Notes under the pieces: model-generated
The model's input: the letters and a program-made list of their open reading frames with translations, nothing else
Databases searched by the model: none
Told to the model about the DNA's origin: nothing
From: Candidatus Hydrogenedentota bacterium
GTDB taxonomy: Bacteria > Hydrogenedentota > Hydrogenedentia > Hydrogenedentales > SLHB01
DNA: 64,000 bases
NCBI GenBank assembly: GCA_020848835.1
Contig: JADLHJ010000037.1
Location: forward strand, 29,133-93,132
Direction: 5' to 3'
Part shown: positions 40,880-50,811 of the stretch, one piece after another
Layout of the letters: the number at the start of each line of letters is the position of its first letter
Numbering within the stretch: the stretch's first letter is position 1
Position numbers and translations under genes: made by a program

Positions 40880-41866
40880 TCAAGCGAGCGAGGCGCTACT
40901 TCCGCGCAATCTTGATGCGTTGTGCGCGAGGCCGCGCGCGTTGATCAGTATGTCCCCTGAGATTCGGTTGCGATGATGTTGTGTCGGCTCGACACCGCAG
41001 CGCTCGCAAAGATCCGTTACCACGCGCTCGACATGGTCGCAACAGAACTGCAGCAAGGCATCGCTTTCCAAATTCGTGCGCGCTGCTTCGTGTTGAATGG
41101 AATCGAAAGCGTTAATCGTGTGAATCAATGTCGGCGCGGCATTGTGCATGTCGCGAAGTTCACCAAAATGTCCCACATATGCACTACTCGCGTTCAGCGC
41201 GAGCAATCGCTCGACGGACTTGCGCGCTTCTGGCGCATCGAACTCCGTCGGCGTGGACAAACACATGACAAAAGGTTTAGCGGGATCGACGGTCATCCAG
41301 TCGTAATACAAGCCAAAGGAATCGCCGGTGAACACATTGTTGCTCGCCGAATCGTATATGCAAATGTGATGGGATGCGTGGCCAAGCGTGTGGAGAAAAC
41401 GCCAGGTGCGCGTGCCAAAAGTCATCGTCTCTTCATCGGCCACGGAACGAATGCGCGCCTCTTCGATCGGTTCAATTGTTCCATATAGCCGCTCGAAAAC
41501 TTCTTGTCCGTAGACTTGCTTCACCGCGGCTACCAGTCGCCTGGGGTTCGCCATATGCCGTGCGGCGCGCGGATGACAAATGAGCGTTGCATTCGGACAG
41601 GCCTTCATCAAGGGCGCGGCGCCGCCGGCATGATCGAGGTGAATGTGGGTCACGATGATGTAATCGACGTTTTCCCGTGCGATCCCTGCATCATCCAGCG
41701 TGCCCAACAAATACGGCAGCGCGTGCGCTGTATTTGTATCTACAAAGGCCGCGCGGCCGTCTTCAACAATGAGATACGCGGACGCGTAGCCTTCGCCGCC
41801 ATAGTGACAATCGATGGTGAGAATGCCGTTGTTCAATTTAATCTTTCGTTCCTTGAATTGCCCCAC
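40880..41866 (-). CDS. MBL-fold metallo-hydrolase
   Basis: VDYIIVTHIHLDHAGGAAPLMKACPNATLICHPRA (HxHxDH); HTLGHASHHICIYD; VFTGDSFGLYYD. Confidence 0.92.
   Translation of the reverse strand: MGQFKERKIKLNNGILTIDCHYGGEGYASAYLIVEDGRAAFVDTNTAHALPYLLGTLDDAGIARENVDYIIVTHIHLDHAGGAAPLMKACPNATLICHPRAARHMANPRRLVAAVKQVYGQEVFERLYGTIEPIEEARIRSVADEETMTFGTRTWRFLHTLGHASHHICIYDSASNNVFTGDSFGLYYDWMTVDPAKPFVMCLSTPTEFDAPEARKSVERLLALNASSAYVGHFGELRDMHNAAPTLIHTINAFDSIQHEAARTNLESDALLQFCCDHVERVVTDLCERCGVEPTQHHRNRISGDILINARGLAHNASRLRGSSASLA
40884..40899. repeat. 16-bp direct repeat, copy 1 (GCGAGCGAGGCGCTAC)
   Basis: Identical to 41940-41955; lies within the 3' end of the MBL gene. Confidence 0.7.
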
Positions 41867-41884
41867 GTCAAAATATGCACGAAA

Positions 41885-41955
41885 GTAGCGTCTCGTTCGC
41901 CCGAACGCGGCGCTGGGCTTCGACGCGCGCCGCGCTCAGGCGAGCGAGGCGCTAC
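41885..41955. repeat. Inverted-repeat element containing 16-bp copy 2
   Basis: GTAGCGTCTCGTTCGCC (41885-41901) pairs with GGCGAGCGAGGCGCTAC (41939-41955), 15/17 Watson-Crick, two G-T. Confidence 0.7.
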
Positions 41956-42093
41956 CGGGCCGCCGTCGTTTTTCGGGTACGTTATTCAGAAGACTCGTAA
42001 TCGTAAACGATCAATACTGCTTGCGAACAATTGTTTAAGCGAGACTTTGACCAAGCGGCCTGTTAGACTCGCGCAACCGGGGAGTCACCGTGC

Positions 42094-43803
42094 ATGTGGA
42101 AACAAAGCATCGATCCGCTGGGAAGTCTCGCAGTGTCTGCAGGCGTAGCGGTATTGCCAATCGTGTTTTTGTTTTGGGCGCTCGCGATCAAGCGAATGAA
42201 AGGGCACTGGGCCGCGCTCGGTGCATTGGCGATTGCGTTGCTCACCGCAGTTATCGCGTTCCGCATGCCGGTTTCACTCGCGGTATTATCCACCGCGCAC
42301 GGCGCATGCTTTGGATTGTTTCCCATTGGCTGGATCGTATTCTCCGCCGTGATGTTGCATACCATCATGGAACGCACGGGGCAATTCGAATCGCTCAAAC
42401 ATTCCATTGCCTCGCTCACTTCTGATAAGCGCATACAGGCTGTACTCGTTGCGTTTAGTTTCGGCGCGTTGATTGAAGCCTGCGCAGGTTTCGGCGCACC
42501 GGTCGCGATCTCTGCGGGTATTCTCGCCGGATTGGGCATACCCTTGCTCGAAGCCGCGGAGTTGTGTCTCCTGGCGAATACGGCCCCCGTTGCCTTCGGC
42601 GCGATCGGCATTCCGATTCTTACGGCCGCAAGTGTATCCGGTATCGATCAGATGGCGATATCGCAAATGGTAGGGCGCCAACTTCCTCTATTGTCGCTCA
42701 TCGTGCCGTTCTATGTCGTCGGGATCATGTCGGGACTGAAGGGCATCCGCGAAACGTGGCCAACCGCGCTCATCGCCGGCGCGTCCTTCGCAATCATGCA
42801 ATGGTGGTCGTCAAACTATCTGGGTCCCACCTTGCCAGACATTCTCTCAGCACTTGCGTCAATGGCTGCGGTCGGAATTTGGCTTGCGATTCGCAAAAAG
42901 AAAGAGGCTGCGGTTGCCGCGGAAGAGGCACCGGAGCACGGGCCGCTGTTCGCATGGAGTCCTTTCTTAATCGTCTGTGTGCTGATGATCGTGTGGGCGT
43001 TGCCGGACGTAAAGGCGTTGCTCGACACGATCACGCGCAAGGTTCCGGTGTTTGGACTCAACAATGCGATCGAATCTATCACCACAGGCAAACTCATCGC
43101 GGCAGTGTACACGATTAATCTACTGTCCGCGGCGGGAACCGCATTATTCATTTCGTGCACGATAACCGCATTGAGTCAAGGTTTCAGTTTGCGCGAACTG
43201 AGTGGGGTTTATCTCGACACGTTGGTCAAGTTGAGGTATCCGCTAATCACCGTCGGCGCATTGCTCGGCTACGCGTACCTCGGAAACGCTTCCGGCATGA
43301 CCGTGACCTTGGGTACTTTCATTGCTGGAACTGGATCACTATTCGCTCTGTTCGCCCCGTTGCTTGGCTGGCTCGGCGTGTTTATCACCGGATCGGACAC
43401 TTCCTCCAATGCTATATTCGGAAAACTTCAGGCGGTGACCGCAGAGAAAGTGGGCATCAATCCCGTGCTTACGGTTGCGTCAAACGCAAGTGGTGGCGTC
43501 GCAGGAAAGATGGTGTCGCCGCAATCGATTGCGGTGGCGACGGCGGCGACGGGGTTGACGGGCCAGGAAGCAACTCTGTTTCGACGCACAGTGAAACACA
43601 GTCTCATTCTGGTCTCGATCGTGATGGTACTGACCTACCTCCAATCGAACGTACTGTCGTGGATGGTGCCGGAAGTGGCGGCTGCGCACATCGCCGCGAA
43701 AGCGGAACCGAACTATTTTCGCGGCGCACTCGTACTGGCCTGTGGTATCGTAACGGCGCTAGCAATTGCGGTGATGTCTCGGAGCAAAAACCGATTGGAC
43801 TGA
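42094..43803 (+). CDS. L-lactate permease family transporter
   Basis: MWKQSIDPLGSLAVSAGVAVLPIVFLFWALAIKRMKGHWAALGALAIALLTAV...GFGAPVAISAGILAGLG...GSDTSSNAIFGKLQAVTAEKVGINPVLTVASNASGGVAGKMVSPQSIAVA. Confidence 0.95.
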   Translation: MWKQSIDPLGSLAVSAGVAVLPIVFLFWALAIKRMKGHWAALGALAIALLTAVIAFRMPVSLAVLSTAHGACFGLFPIGWIVFSAVMLHTIMERTGQFESLKHSIASLTSDKRIQAVLVAFSFGALIEACAGFGAPVAISAGILAGLGIPLLEAAELCLLANTAPVAFGAIGIPILTAASVSGIDQMAISQMVGRQLPLLSLIVPFYVVGIMSGLKGIRETWPTALIAGASFAIMQWWSSNYLGPTLPDILSALASMAAVGIWLAIRKKKEAAVAAEEAPEHGPLFAWSPFLIVCVLMIVWALPDVKALLDTITRKVPVFGLNNAIESITTGKLIAAVYTINLLSAAGTALFISCTITALSQGFSLRELSGVYLDTLVKLRYPLITVGALLGYAYLGNASGMTVTLGTFIAGTGSLFALFAPLLGWLGVFITGSDTSSNAIFGKLQAVTAEKVGINPVLTVASNASGGVAGKMVSPQSIAVATAATGLTGQEATLFRRTVKHSLILVSIVMVLTYLQSNVLSWMVPEVAAAHIAAKAEPNYFRGALVLACGIVTALAIAVMSRSKNRLD

Positions 43804-43811
43804 TCGCGGCC

Positions 43812-44570
43812 ATGATTGATGTGCTCGATTTTCACAAGCATTACGATGGCGTGTTTGCGGTAAAAGGCCTGACTTTTACGGTCCAACCCGGTCAGGTCCT
43901 GGGATTGGTAGGTCCAAACGGTGCGGGCAAGACTACCACGTTGCGCGCGCTTTGCGGCATTATTCCTCCGACACGCGGGGAATTGCGTATTGGCGGGCAC
44001 GACGTTCGGAAGGAAGCGGTGCCGGCAAAAAGGCTGCTCGCTTACGTCCCCGACGATCCTAAACTTTTCGATCTGCTTACGGTGTGGGAGCACCTCCGCT
44101 ATTACGCCGGTGCTTATGAAGTCCACGACTGGGAAGACCGCGCGAACAATCTGCTGCTGACGTTCGAGCTGGAGGAAAAGCGGAACGCCTTGGGCGCGGA
44201 ACTTTCGCGCGGCATGCGACAGAAATTGGCGGTATGTTGCGCGTATCTGCACAAGCCCAAGGCGTTGCTCTTGGACGAACCCCTCACGGGTGTCGATCCC
44301 CACGGCATCCGCACGACAAAGGACTCGATTCGCGAATACGCCGCAGGCGGCGGCGCGATTATCATGAGTTCGCACATCCTCGATCTAGTTGAAGACCTGT
44401 GCAGCCACCTGCTCATCCTCCACCGGGGAGAGTGCCTGTACTTTGGCACGCTCGAAGAAGCCCGCACTGCTTTTGACGGGTTGCACGGCGACGCATCGCT
44501 GGAAGAAATATTTCTCCGCGCGACGCGATCGGAAGGCGCGGTCCCGCCAACGCTCACGCCGGAGCGCTGA
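43812..44570 (+). CDS. ABC transporter ATP-binding protein
   Basis: Start ATG 43812; GLVGPNGAGKTTTLRALCGIIPPTRGELRIGGHD; LSRGMRQKLAVCCAYLHKPKALLLDEPLTGVDPHG. Confidence 0.95.
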   Translation: MIDVLDFHKHYDGVFAVKGLTFTVQPGQVLGLVGPNGAGKTTTLRALCGIIPPTRGELRIGGHDVRKEAVPAKRLLAYVPDDPKLFDLLTVWEHLRYYAGAYEVHDWEDRANNLLLTFELEEKRNALGAELSRGMRQKLAVCCAYLHKPKALLLDEPLTGVDPHGIRTTKDSIREYAAGGGAIIMSSHILDLVEDLCSHLLILHRGECLYFGTLEEARTAFDGLHGDASLEEIFLRATRSEGAVPPTLTPER

Positions 44571-44571
44571 C

Positions 44572-46224
44572 GTGGTTTTCCTGCCCCGCTCGCTATTGGT
44601 GTTGCGAATGCTCGAACTTCGGGGGCTTGCGCGGCGCATGCTGAAACAGGCCAAACGCCCGGCGGGCGCGCTGTTCGTGCTTATCTACGTGTGCATGTTC
44701 CTGCCGTCGGTGCTCAACGCATTCATGGCGCGCGGCATTTCTCCGAAAGTTGCGGGCGAATGGATCCTGCGCGGAGCGCCTTTCGCGATTGGCATGTTAT
44801 GCCTGATGGCCATACTCGCCCCGGAATCGAAAATTTCTTTCAACTTCAAGCCCGCCGAAATTGACGTCCTTTTTTCCGGGCCCTATAGCCGGCGGCAGGT
44901 GATCACATACAAATTGCTGGGTACGCTAACCGGCGCATTGTTCGTCTCCGTCATATTTTTTATCGTGAGCTTCGCTCTTGCACCCTCGAAAATAGCGCTC
45001 TTCTTTGGGATTTACCTCGGAGTTCTTTTCGCGGCGCTGTTCAGCACGGCGTACTCGATGCTGATTCAGGCCGTGAAAATTCGCGTAAAGATCCTTGGAT
45101 ACCTGACTGCTGCATCGGTAGTCGCGTTGCTTGGGTATGCGCTCTACTCGGTAATGCGCGATTTTGCAGCGATTGATCATGGCATCGCCGATCCCCGGCG
45201 GGAGGTGATCGAACTGTTGTTTGAGCACCCTGTCGTAAGAACGATAAACGCCCCTTTTCTTCCCTTTGCGCATGTCATGGCCGCAGACGGAAGCGCATCG
45301 GCCTGGTGGTTGTGGCTTACGGTCGCCGTGTCTCAGATTGCAGCATTGTATTTGCTCATTGTTCTGTTGGATGCGGATTTTATGGAAGCGGCTATGGCGC
45401 GCAGCGCACGGCAATACGCGATGGTGGAGCGATTCAAACGCGGACAATTCATAACGGAGCGGGCCGCGACGAAGAAACGACGCTGGTCACTTCCGGAGCT
45501 GCCGCAGCTCGGCGGTTTCGGGCCGATCGCGTGGCGTCAATTGACGACGGCGGCGCACGTCTGGGCGCGGCGCATCGTGGAGCTCTACATTCTGTGCACC
45601 GTCATCGGCATCGTGTTGAATCGGTATATCATGCAGGACGGATTAAGTGACTTTGTATTGCCGGTCATCGGCGGTCTTCTCATGTATATCACGCTGCTGG
45701 CAATAAACTTTATCCGCTATGATTTCCGGTCCGAAATTGACGTAATGGATGGACTGAAGACCTTGCCGATCTCGGCTATGCGCATCAGCGCGGCGCAACT
45801 TGTTACGCCCACGGTATTGTTGTCGCTCATTTATGTTGCGGTCGGACTCTGCGCATCGATCGCGACCGGTCGCCCCGGGGACGCAGTGACAATCGCGCTG
45901 TTGGGGCCGCCCTTTGCCGCGCTGTTTACGGGAATCGAGAATGCGACTTTCTTGGTATGGCCGGTGCGCATGGCGTTTCAAGGCGGTGTGGATTTGCAAC
46001 ACATGGGGCGCGCGTTTCTGTCTTTCTTCGTCAAATTCATCGTGCTCGCACCCGCTTGTGGGCTTGCCGCCGCCGCGGGATTGGGATGCGCGCTCTTGTT
46101 TGATCGGCAATTTGCCGGCGTAGTGGCGGCTGCACTCGTGCTGACTATTGGAGCGATTTGCACGGTACCCGCGACCGCCATGGCTTTTGAGAAATTTGAT
46201 CCAAGCACGGACACGCCGCCGTGA
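44572..46224 (+). CDS. Putative ABC exporter membrane component
   Basis: GTG start 44572 directly after the ATPase stop; multi-TM protein containing INFKPAEIDVLFSGPYSRRQVITYKLLGT-type segment. Confidence 0.8.
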   Translation: MVFLPRSLLVLRMLELRGLARRMLKQAKRPAGALFVLIYVCMFLPSVLNAFMARGISPKVAGEWILRGAPFAIGMLCLMAILAPESKISFNFKPAEIDVLFSGPYSRRQVITYKLLGTLTGALFVSVIFFIVSFALAPSKIALFFGIYLGVLFAALFSTAYSMLIQAVKIRVKILGYLTAASVVALLGYALYSVMRDFAAIDHGIADPRREVIELLFEHPVVRTINAPFLPFAHVMAADGSASAWWLWLTVAVSQIAALYLLIVLLDADFMEAAMARSARQYAMVERFKRGQFITERAATKKRRWSLPELPQLGGFGPIAWRQLTTAAHVWARRIVELYILCTVIGIVLNRYIMQDGLSDFVLPVIGGLLMYITLLAINFIRYDFRSEIDVMDGLKTLPISAMRISAAQLVTPTVLLSLIYVAVGLCASIATGRPGDAVTIALLGPPFAALFTGIENATFLVWPVRMAFQGGVDLQHMGRAFLSFFVKFIVLAPACGLAAAAGLGCALLFDRQFAGVVAAALVLTIGAICTVPATAMAFEKFDPSTDTPP

Positions 46225-46232
46225 TCGGCGCA

Positions 46233-48956
46233 CTACTCGCCGGTGTAGCCCAGGTGCTTCAACTCTTCAATCTCTTCCGGGCTTAGATGCTGCGCCGCGG
46301 AACGCGTGCCGGTTTGCGGCACGTACCACACGCGGAAGCGCAGGCCAACGTCTTTCGTCGAGTCGCTCGCCGCTGCCGGGGGTTCGGTGTATTCCTTCGC
46401 CGTAGGATCGAGCAAGTTGCGGAAACCTTTGCCAACCGCTACAGGTTGATCGCCGACTGCGATGGAAAAATCCGTGGTGGATTTGATTGAGAGTGTAATG
46501 CGCCCTTTTGTCCCGAAGGTTCGTACAACAAGTTCATCGCTATTCGTGTGGTCCAGTTTTGCGAGGTTCAGTGTCACCATGCGATCGTACTGGTTCATTG
46601 CCATCACGTCCTGCCGGCCAAGCAACTCGGCGGATTCGATTGCATCTTCGGTCGATACGGTCAACATGCCGCGCGGATCCGCTACGCTGCGTTCATAGGC
46701 AATGTGCCATCCTTCCGGATTGACCTTGAAGAATTCTTCGAGCTGCGGGCGGAGCTGCGCGACTTTTTCCGGGTTTGCACCGGCCAAATTGTTCTTCTCC
46801 GAGGGGTCCTGTGCGAGGTTATAGAGTTCGTAGGTGTCCGGTTTTGTGCGAATTAGTTTCCAGTCCGCTTCGCGCACCGACTTTTGGTTGAATCGCTGGC
46901 TGTAACCGTAGTCCTTTGGCTTGGCTTCGTTCTTGAGGATTCGATAAAGCGATTTACCATCAAGACCTTCGGGGGTCTTCGCGCCCGTTACATCCAGCAC
47001 TGTCGGCATGATATCCACCTGTTCGACGATGTGCTTCACGCGCGTGCCCGCAAACTCCTGCTTCGGAAACTTCACGATCATGGGTATGTGCAACGAAGGC
47101 TCGTACACGTTCGCATGACCGAATACGCCATGTTCGCCAAACTCCTCACCGTGATCCGCAGTGACAATGATCAGCGCGCGATCATAGAGTCCTTGCTCCT
47201 TCATTTTTGCGAAGAGTTGTCCCAGTTCAGAATCGATCATGCGCAGCGAATCGTCGTAAAGCGCCTTGCAGTAATCGATCTCCTCCTGGGTCAAGGTCAC
47301 CTTGCCTTCATTGGCGGCATTTAGAAACGCCTCCGCGTCCACGCCTTCGCGATCGGGCCGCGCAAACGTCGGCGGGTTCGCGAACTCCTTGGCAAAGTGC
47401 AGGAACTCGTCTTGCTCGGGACCATACGGCAATCCGTCAAACTGCTTCGCAGGCTTCGAGTGCACGTCAAAGTTATGCAGGAAAAGAAAGAAGTTCGGGG
47501 CTTGCAACGCGTCGAGCCACCCCTCTGCGAGGGCATGCGTTTCGAGTATGTCGCGAAAGCGCCATGTTGGCGTGTTGTACACGTCAAACCCGTGCGAGAA
47601 GCCGCGCCAGGGATATAACCAAAACGTAAAGCCGACATACGCGCCGCTCATGTAGCCGTGGTCGCGCATCGCTTCGGCAAGTGTAAGCGTAGATTCCGCG
47701 ATGTTCGCGTCTGGCGTGGCTCCGTGATGTTTTGGATACAGGCCGGTCATCATTGACGCGTGCGATGGGAGCGTCCACGTTTCCACGGAGATTGCATTCT
47801 CGAACAAGACAGCGTCTTTAGCGAACGCATCGAGGTGAGGCGTGGTTTCGCGGAAGTAGCCGTAGCACGAGAGGTGGTCCGCACGCAATGTATCGCACGA
47901 AACCAGAATGACTGGTACGGCGGCATTCTCCTTTTCCGTAGCGTAGATCATCGGATTGCCCCAGCAACCAGGGCCGGGTGCTTTACCGTCTACGCCGCTG
48001 ATCGTGAAATGGATGCGGGCTTTTTGTCCGGCAAATTTTGATAGGTCCGCCTTGAACGGGATCCACGCGCGGTGGGACTCATCGGTCTTTGGTGTGAGGA
48101 CCTGGTCCAACAACAACACGCCTTTTTGATTATCGGTGTCGAGCGTCGCGACAAAACGCGCGCTTGGACTTAAAACGTTGCTTTCCGTGTCCTCCGGCAA
48201 ACCGATAGCCGTGGAGAAAGCTGCGCCCGCAGGTATCGTCACTTCCCACGCGGGCTGAGTGCCGACCACGGCATCATGGGTTTGCGCTGCGATGGTTGCG
48301 CGCGACGGACTGACCGGCGGTGAAAAGCCGAGTTCCATGGATTCGATCTCAACGTCAGCGGGATGATCGCTCGGGCGCAGAACAATGCTCTTCACGAGGC
48401 CTACCCAGGATTGCGTGTTGAGTTCACCCAGTGGAACGCGGTAGGTATGGATTTCGTTGTCCGCAAATATTGGAATGGTCAGTTTTGCGCTGCGCAAGGA
48501 AGACGGCTCAACATCTGTGGTCCAAGATATCCTGCAATAATCGCCGTGGCTCACGCGCATCTTGAGGCGCAGTTCGTTGTAATCTTCCGCGCGAACTCCA
48601 AGGCCGAGCAACGCGGTTACTGTCGGCTCGCCCGCGTTTGGTAGCAAGAAGAGTTTGCCATCTTCCTTGCGAATCGGGCGCGTCGCGTCGGGGTTGGTGT
48701 TTTTCTCCGCCGAGCGCACCACTGCGGACATCGATTTCGCGGGAATGACGTAGGGGTTGCGGGACGCTTCACGTTGCGCCGCGAAGTTGTCCATCGTAAA
48801 CCGATGCACGATGCCCTTGCCATCGGCGGTCTTTGAACCCGGCGATTGCACGACACGTTGGGTTTGTGACGTGGGGCCGACGGAACCTTTGCAACCACCG
48901 GCCATCGCCAAGGCAGCTAGAATTGGAAAGGCATAACCATAGCGCAAATTAGACAT
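46233..48956 (-). CDS. Sulfatase-superfamily protein with Thr nucleophile position
   Basis: VILVSCDTLRADHLSCYGY...SVETWTLPSHASMMTGLYPKHHG...ALIIVTADHGEEFGEHG; lipoprotein-like N-terminus. Confidence 0.88.
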   Translation of the reverse strand: MSNLRYGYAFPILAALAMAGGCKGSVGPTSQTQRVVQSPGSKTADGKGIVHRFTMDNFAAQREASRNPYVIPAKSMSAVVRSAEKNTNPDATRPIRKEDGKLFLLPNAGEPTVTALLGLGVRAEDYNELRLKMRVSHGDYCRISWTTDVEPSSLRSAKLTIPIFADNEIHTYRVPLGELNTQSWVGLVKSIVLRPSDHPADVEIESMELGFSPPVSPSRATIAAQTHDAVVGTQPAWEVTIPAGAAFSTAIGLPEDTESNVLSPSARFVATLDTDNQKGVLLLDQVLTPKTDESHRAWIPFKADLSKFAGQKARIHFTISGVDGKAPGPGCWGNPMIYATEKENAAVPVILVSCDTLRADHLSCYGYFRETTPHLDAFAKDAVLFENAISVETWTLPSHASMMTGLYPKHHGATPDANIAESTLTLAEAMRDHGYMSGAYVGFTFWLYPWRGFSHGFDVYNTPTWRFRDILETHALAEGWLDALQAPNFFLFLHNFDVHSKPAKQFDGLPYGPEQDEFLHFAKEFANPPTFARPDREGVDAEAFLNAANEGKVTLTQEEIDYCKALYDDSLRMIDSELGQLFAKMKEQGLYDRALIIVTADHGEEFGEHGVFGHANVYEPSLHIPMIVKFPKQEFAGTRVKHIVEQVDIMPTVLDVTGAKTPEGLDGKSLYRILKNEAKPKDYGYSQRFNQKSVREADWKLIRTKPDTYELYNLAQDPSEKNNLAGANPEKVAQLRPQLEEFFKVNPEGWHIAYERSVADPRGMLTVSTEDAIESAELLGRQDVMAMNQYDRMVTLNLAKLDHTNSDELVVRTFGTKGRITLSIKSTTDFSIAVGDQPVAVGKGFRNLLDPTAKEYTEPPAAASDSTKDVGLRFRVWYVPQTGTRSAAQHLSPEEIEELKHLGYTGE

Positions 48957-49164
48957 ATTCGTGTATTGATTTCCATGCTTGGACTACGGATGACGTGTTC
49001 GCAGCAAACCGTAACGCAGCCCGATCGCCGGGATCAAGATGGCTACTTCGTACAAGAATGGTATCTTGCCCGTTCCTAACTCCCTTTGCTATGGTTCCGA
49101 CACAAATCTCAGTAGTGGACGCCCAAGGTAGCGGGCCGTGTCCACGGTACGTTGAGGATAATCA

Positions 49165-50085
49165 ATGCGCTTGGAAGTCGCCGCGCAATCGGATATTGGC
49201 CGCCGCAAGCGAAAGAACGAAGATTACTATGGTGTGTTCGACGACAGCACACCCGGTCTGACCCTCTTTCGCGAAGGCGCACTGCTCGTCGTAGCCGATG
49301 GATTGGGCGGTCACATGGGCGGCGAAATCGCGAGCAAGCTAGCGGTGTCCTTCGCAAAGGACATGCTGAAGATGGCCCCGCCGCCCGCCGCTGAACCGGG
49401 CGAAGACGAAGCCTATATTCCGATCATCAAAGACACCATCGCCCGCGCGAACGATAATATTTACAAGACCAATCAAGAGGTTGTGAAAAGCAAGCTACCG
49501 ATGGGCACGACGTTACTTGTCGCGCTAGTGACGCCGCGAAAGGTTTACATCGGCAACGTGGGGGACACGCGCTGCTACCACATTCGCGATGGCGAGATCC
49601 TCACCAAGACACAAGACCATTCCTGGGTGGACGAACAGGTGCAGCAGGGCTTGATGTCGAAATCCGAAGCGGAATCCGATTCGCGACGAAACATCGTCAC
49701 GCGCAGCGTCGGTGTGCATCCTGCGGTGGAAGTGGACACCTATGTGTGGCACGTCGTTCCGGGGGACACGTTGCTGCTATGTACGGACGGCCTCGTGAAC
49801 ATGTGCAAAGACGCGGAGATAATTCCGGAGTTTAGAAAAAATTGGGGACCCGCAGAGATTGTGCCTAAGCTGATCGCGATGGCGAACGACAACGGCGGGA
49901 AGGACAACATCACCGTTGTCGTTGCGGATGTCAGCCCGAGCGCCTCGACCGTGTTTCGTCGCAGGCTGCGCGCATTCTCCCGCAAACGCGGCGCGGGGAT
50001 ACTCTGGTTCCTGCTATGGGTGATCTGGTCCGGCCTAATGATCGCGCTGGGCTACTTCCTCGCGACCGGCTTCGGCGACAAATAG
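49165..50085 (+). CDS. PP2C/Stp1-type Ser/Thr phosphatase with C-terminal TM
   Basis: QSDIGRRKRKNEDYYGVFD; LVVADGLGGHMGGEIAS; VGDTRCYHIRDGEILTKTQDHSWVDEQVQQG; LLCTDGLVNM; C-terminal hydrophobic helix. Confidence 0.94.
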   Translation: MRLEVAAQSDIGRRKRKNEDYYGVFDDSTPGLTLFREGALLVVADGLGGHMGGEIASKLAVSFAKDMLKMAPPPAAEPGEDEAYIPIIKDTIARANDNIYKTNQEVVKSKLPMGTTLLVALVTPRKVYIGNVGDTRCYHIRDGEILTKTQDHSWVDEQVQQGLMSKSEAESDSRRNIVTRSVGVHPAVEVDTYVWHVVPGDTLLLCTDGLVNMCKDAEIIPEFRKNWGPAEIVPKLIAMANDNGGKDNITVVVADVSPSASTVFRRRLRAFSRKRGAGILWFLLWVIWSGLMIALGYFLATGFGDK

Positions 50086-50811
50086 ACGCTGCTTGTATTC
50101 CTCGCCGTCCCATTCCACGTAAGATTTGTGAAAGAGCCAATCGCCGGTGTTGATATACAAGCCGGTACCCGTTGGCGTGGGGTGTTCTTCCATCACGGGA
50201 TAATGCGAATGCCCGCACATCACCACGTCCGCTTTGCCTTCGGCTAGCGTCCGTTTCGCAAAAGTTTGCAGCGGGATGACTTCAGTTCCCTTGCTTAAAT
50301 CTTCTACTTTCTTTAAATGCCGGCTGCCGCGTGCGACGCCCTGCGCGATTCCCATCGCCCAATCGGGATGTATTATCCCGAACAGCCAGATCACAAACGG
50401 CGCGCGCGCGATGCGTTTGTAGATGCGGTATCCCACATCCTTCGGATTGATGCCGTCGCCGTGGACAAACAACACGCGCTTGCCGCCCATCTCGAGCAGC
50501 AACTCCTGATGAATCTGAAAGCGCAGATGATTGACGAGAAAGCGGCCTGCCCAAAAATCGTGGTTGCCGATAATGAAATGGATTTCGACGCCGCTATCCG
50601 ACAAATCGGCAAATGCGCGCAGCACATCGAAGTAACCTGAAAAGATGACGTGCTTGTATTCAAACCAGAAATCGAAGAGATCGCCGAGCACCACAATACG
50701 TTCGGTTTCTGCAGGGTCGATGTTTCGGAGAAACGCGGTCAGGTCCCGCATGAGGTCTCGTCCGTCCTCCGCCACATTCAGGTGGACGTCCGAGAATATG
50801 ATGGTCTTCAT
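50035..50811 (-). CDS. UDP-2,3-diacylglucosamine diphosphatase-like metallophosphoesterase (LpxH-like)
   Basis: TIIFSDVHLN; ERIVVLGDLFDFWFEY; IIGNHDFWAGRF; HGDGIN; VMCGHSHYPVM. Confidence 0.9.
   Translation of the reverse strand: MKTIIFSDVHLNVAEDGRDLMRDLTAFLRNIDPAETERIVVLGDLFDFWFEYKHVIFSGYFDVLRAFADLSDSGVEIHFIIGNHDFWAGRFLVNHLRFQIHQELLLEMGGKRVLFVHGDGINPKDVGYRIYKRIARAPFVIWLFGIIHPDWAMGIAQGVARGSRHLKKVEDLSKGTEVIPLQTFAKRTLAEGKADVVMCGHSHYPVMEEHPTPTGTGLYINTGDWLFHKSYVEWDGEEYKQRLFVAEAGREEVAQRDH

Noticed and set aside
43155-43811. N-terminal extension of the ABC ATPase ORF
   Set aside because: Lies in a shifted frame over the lactate permease gene; the conserved protein begins at ATG 43812.
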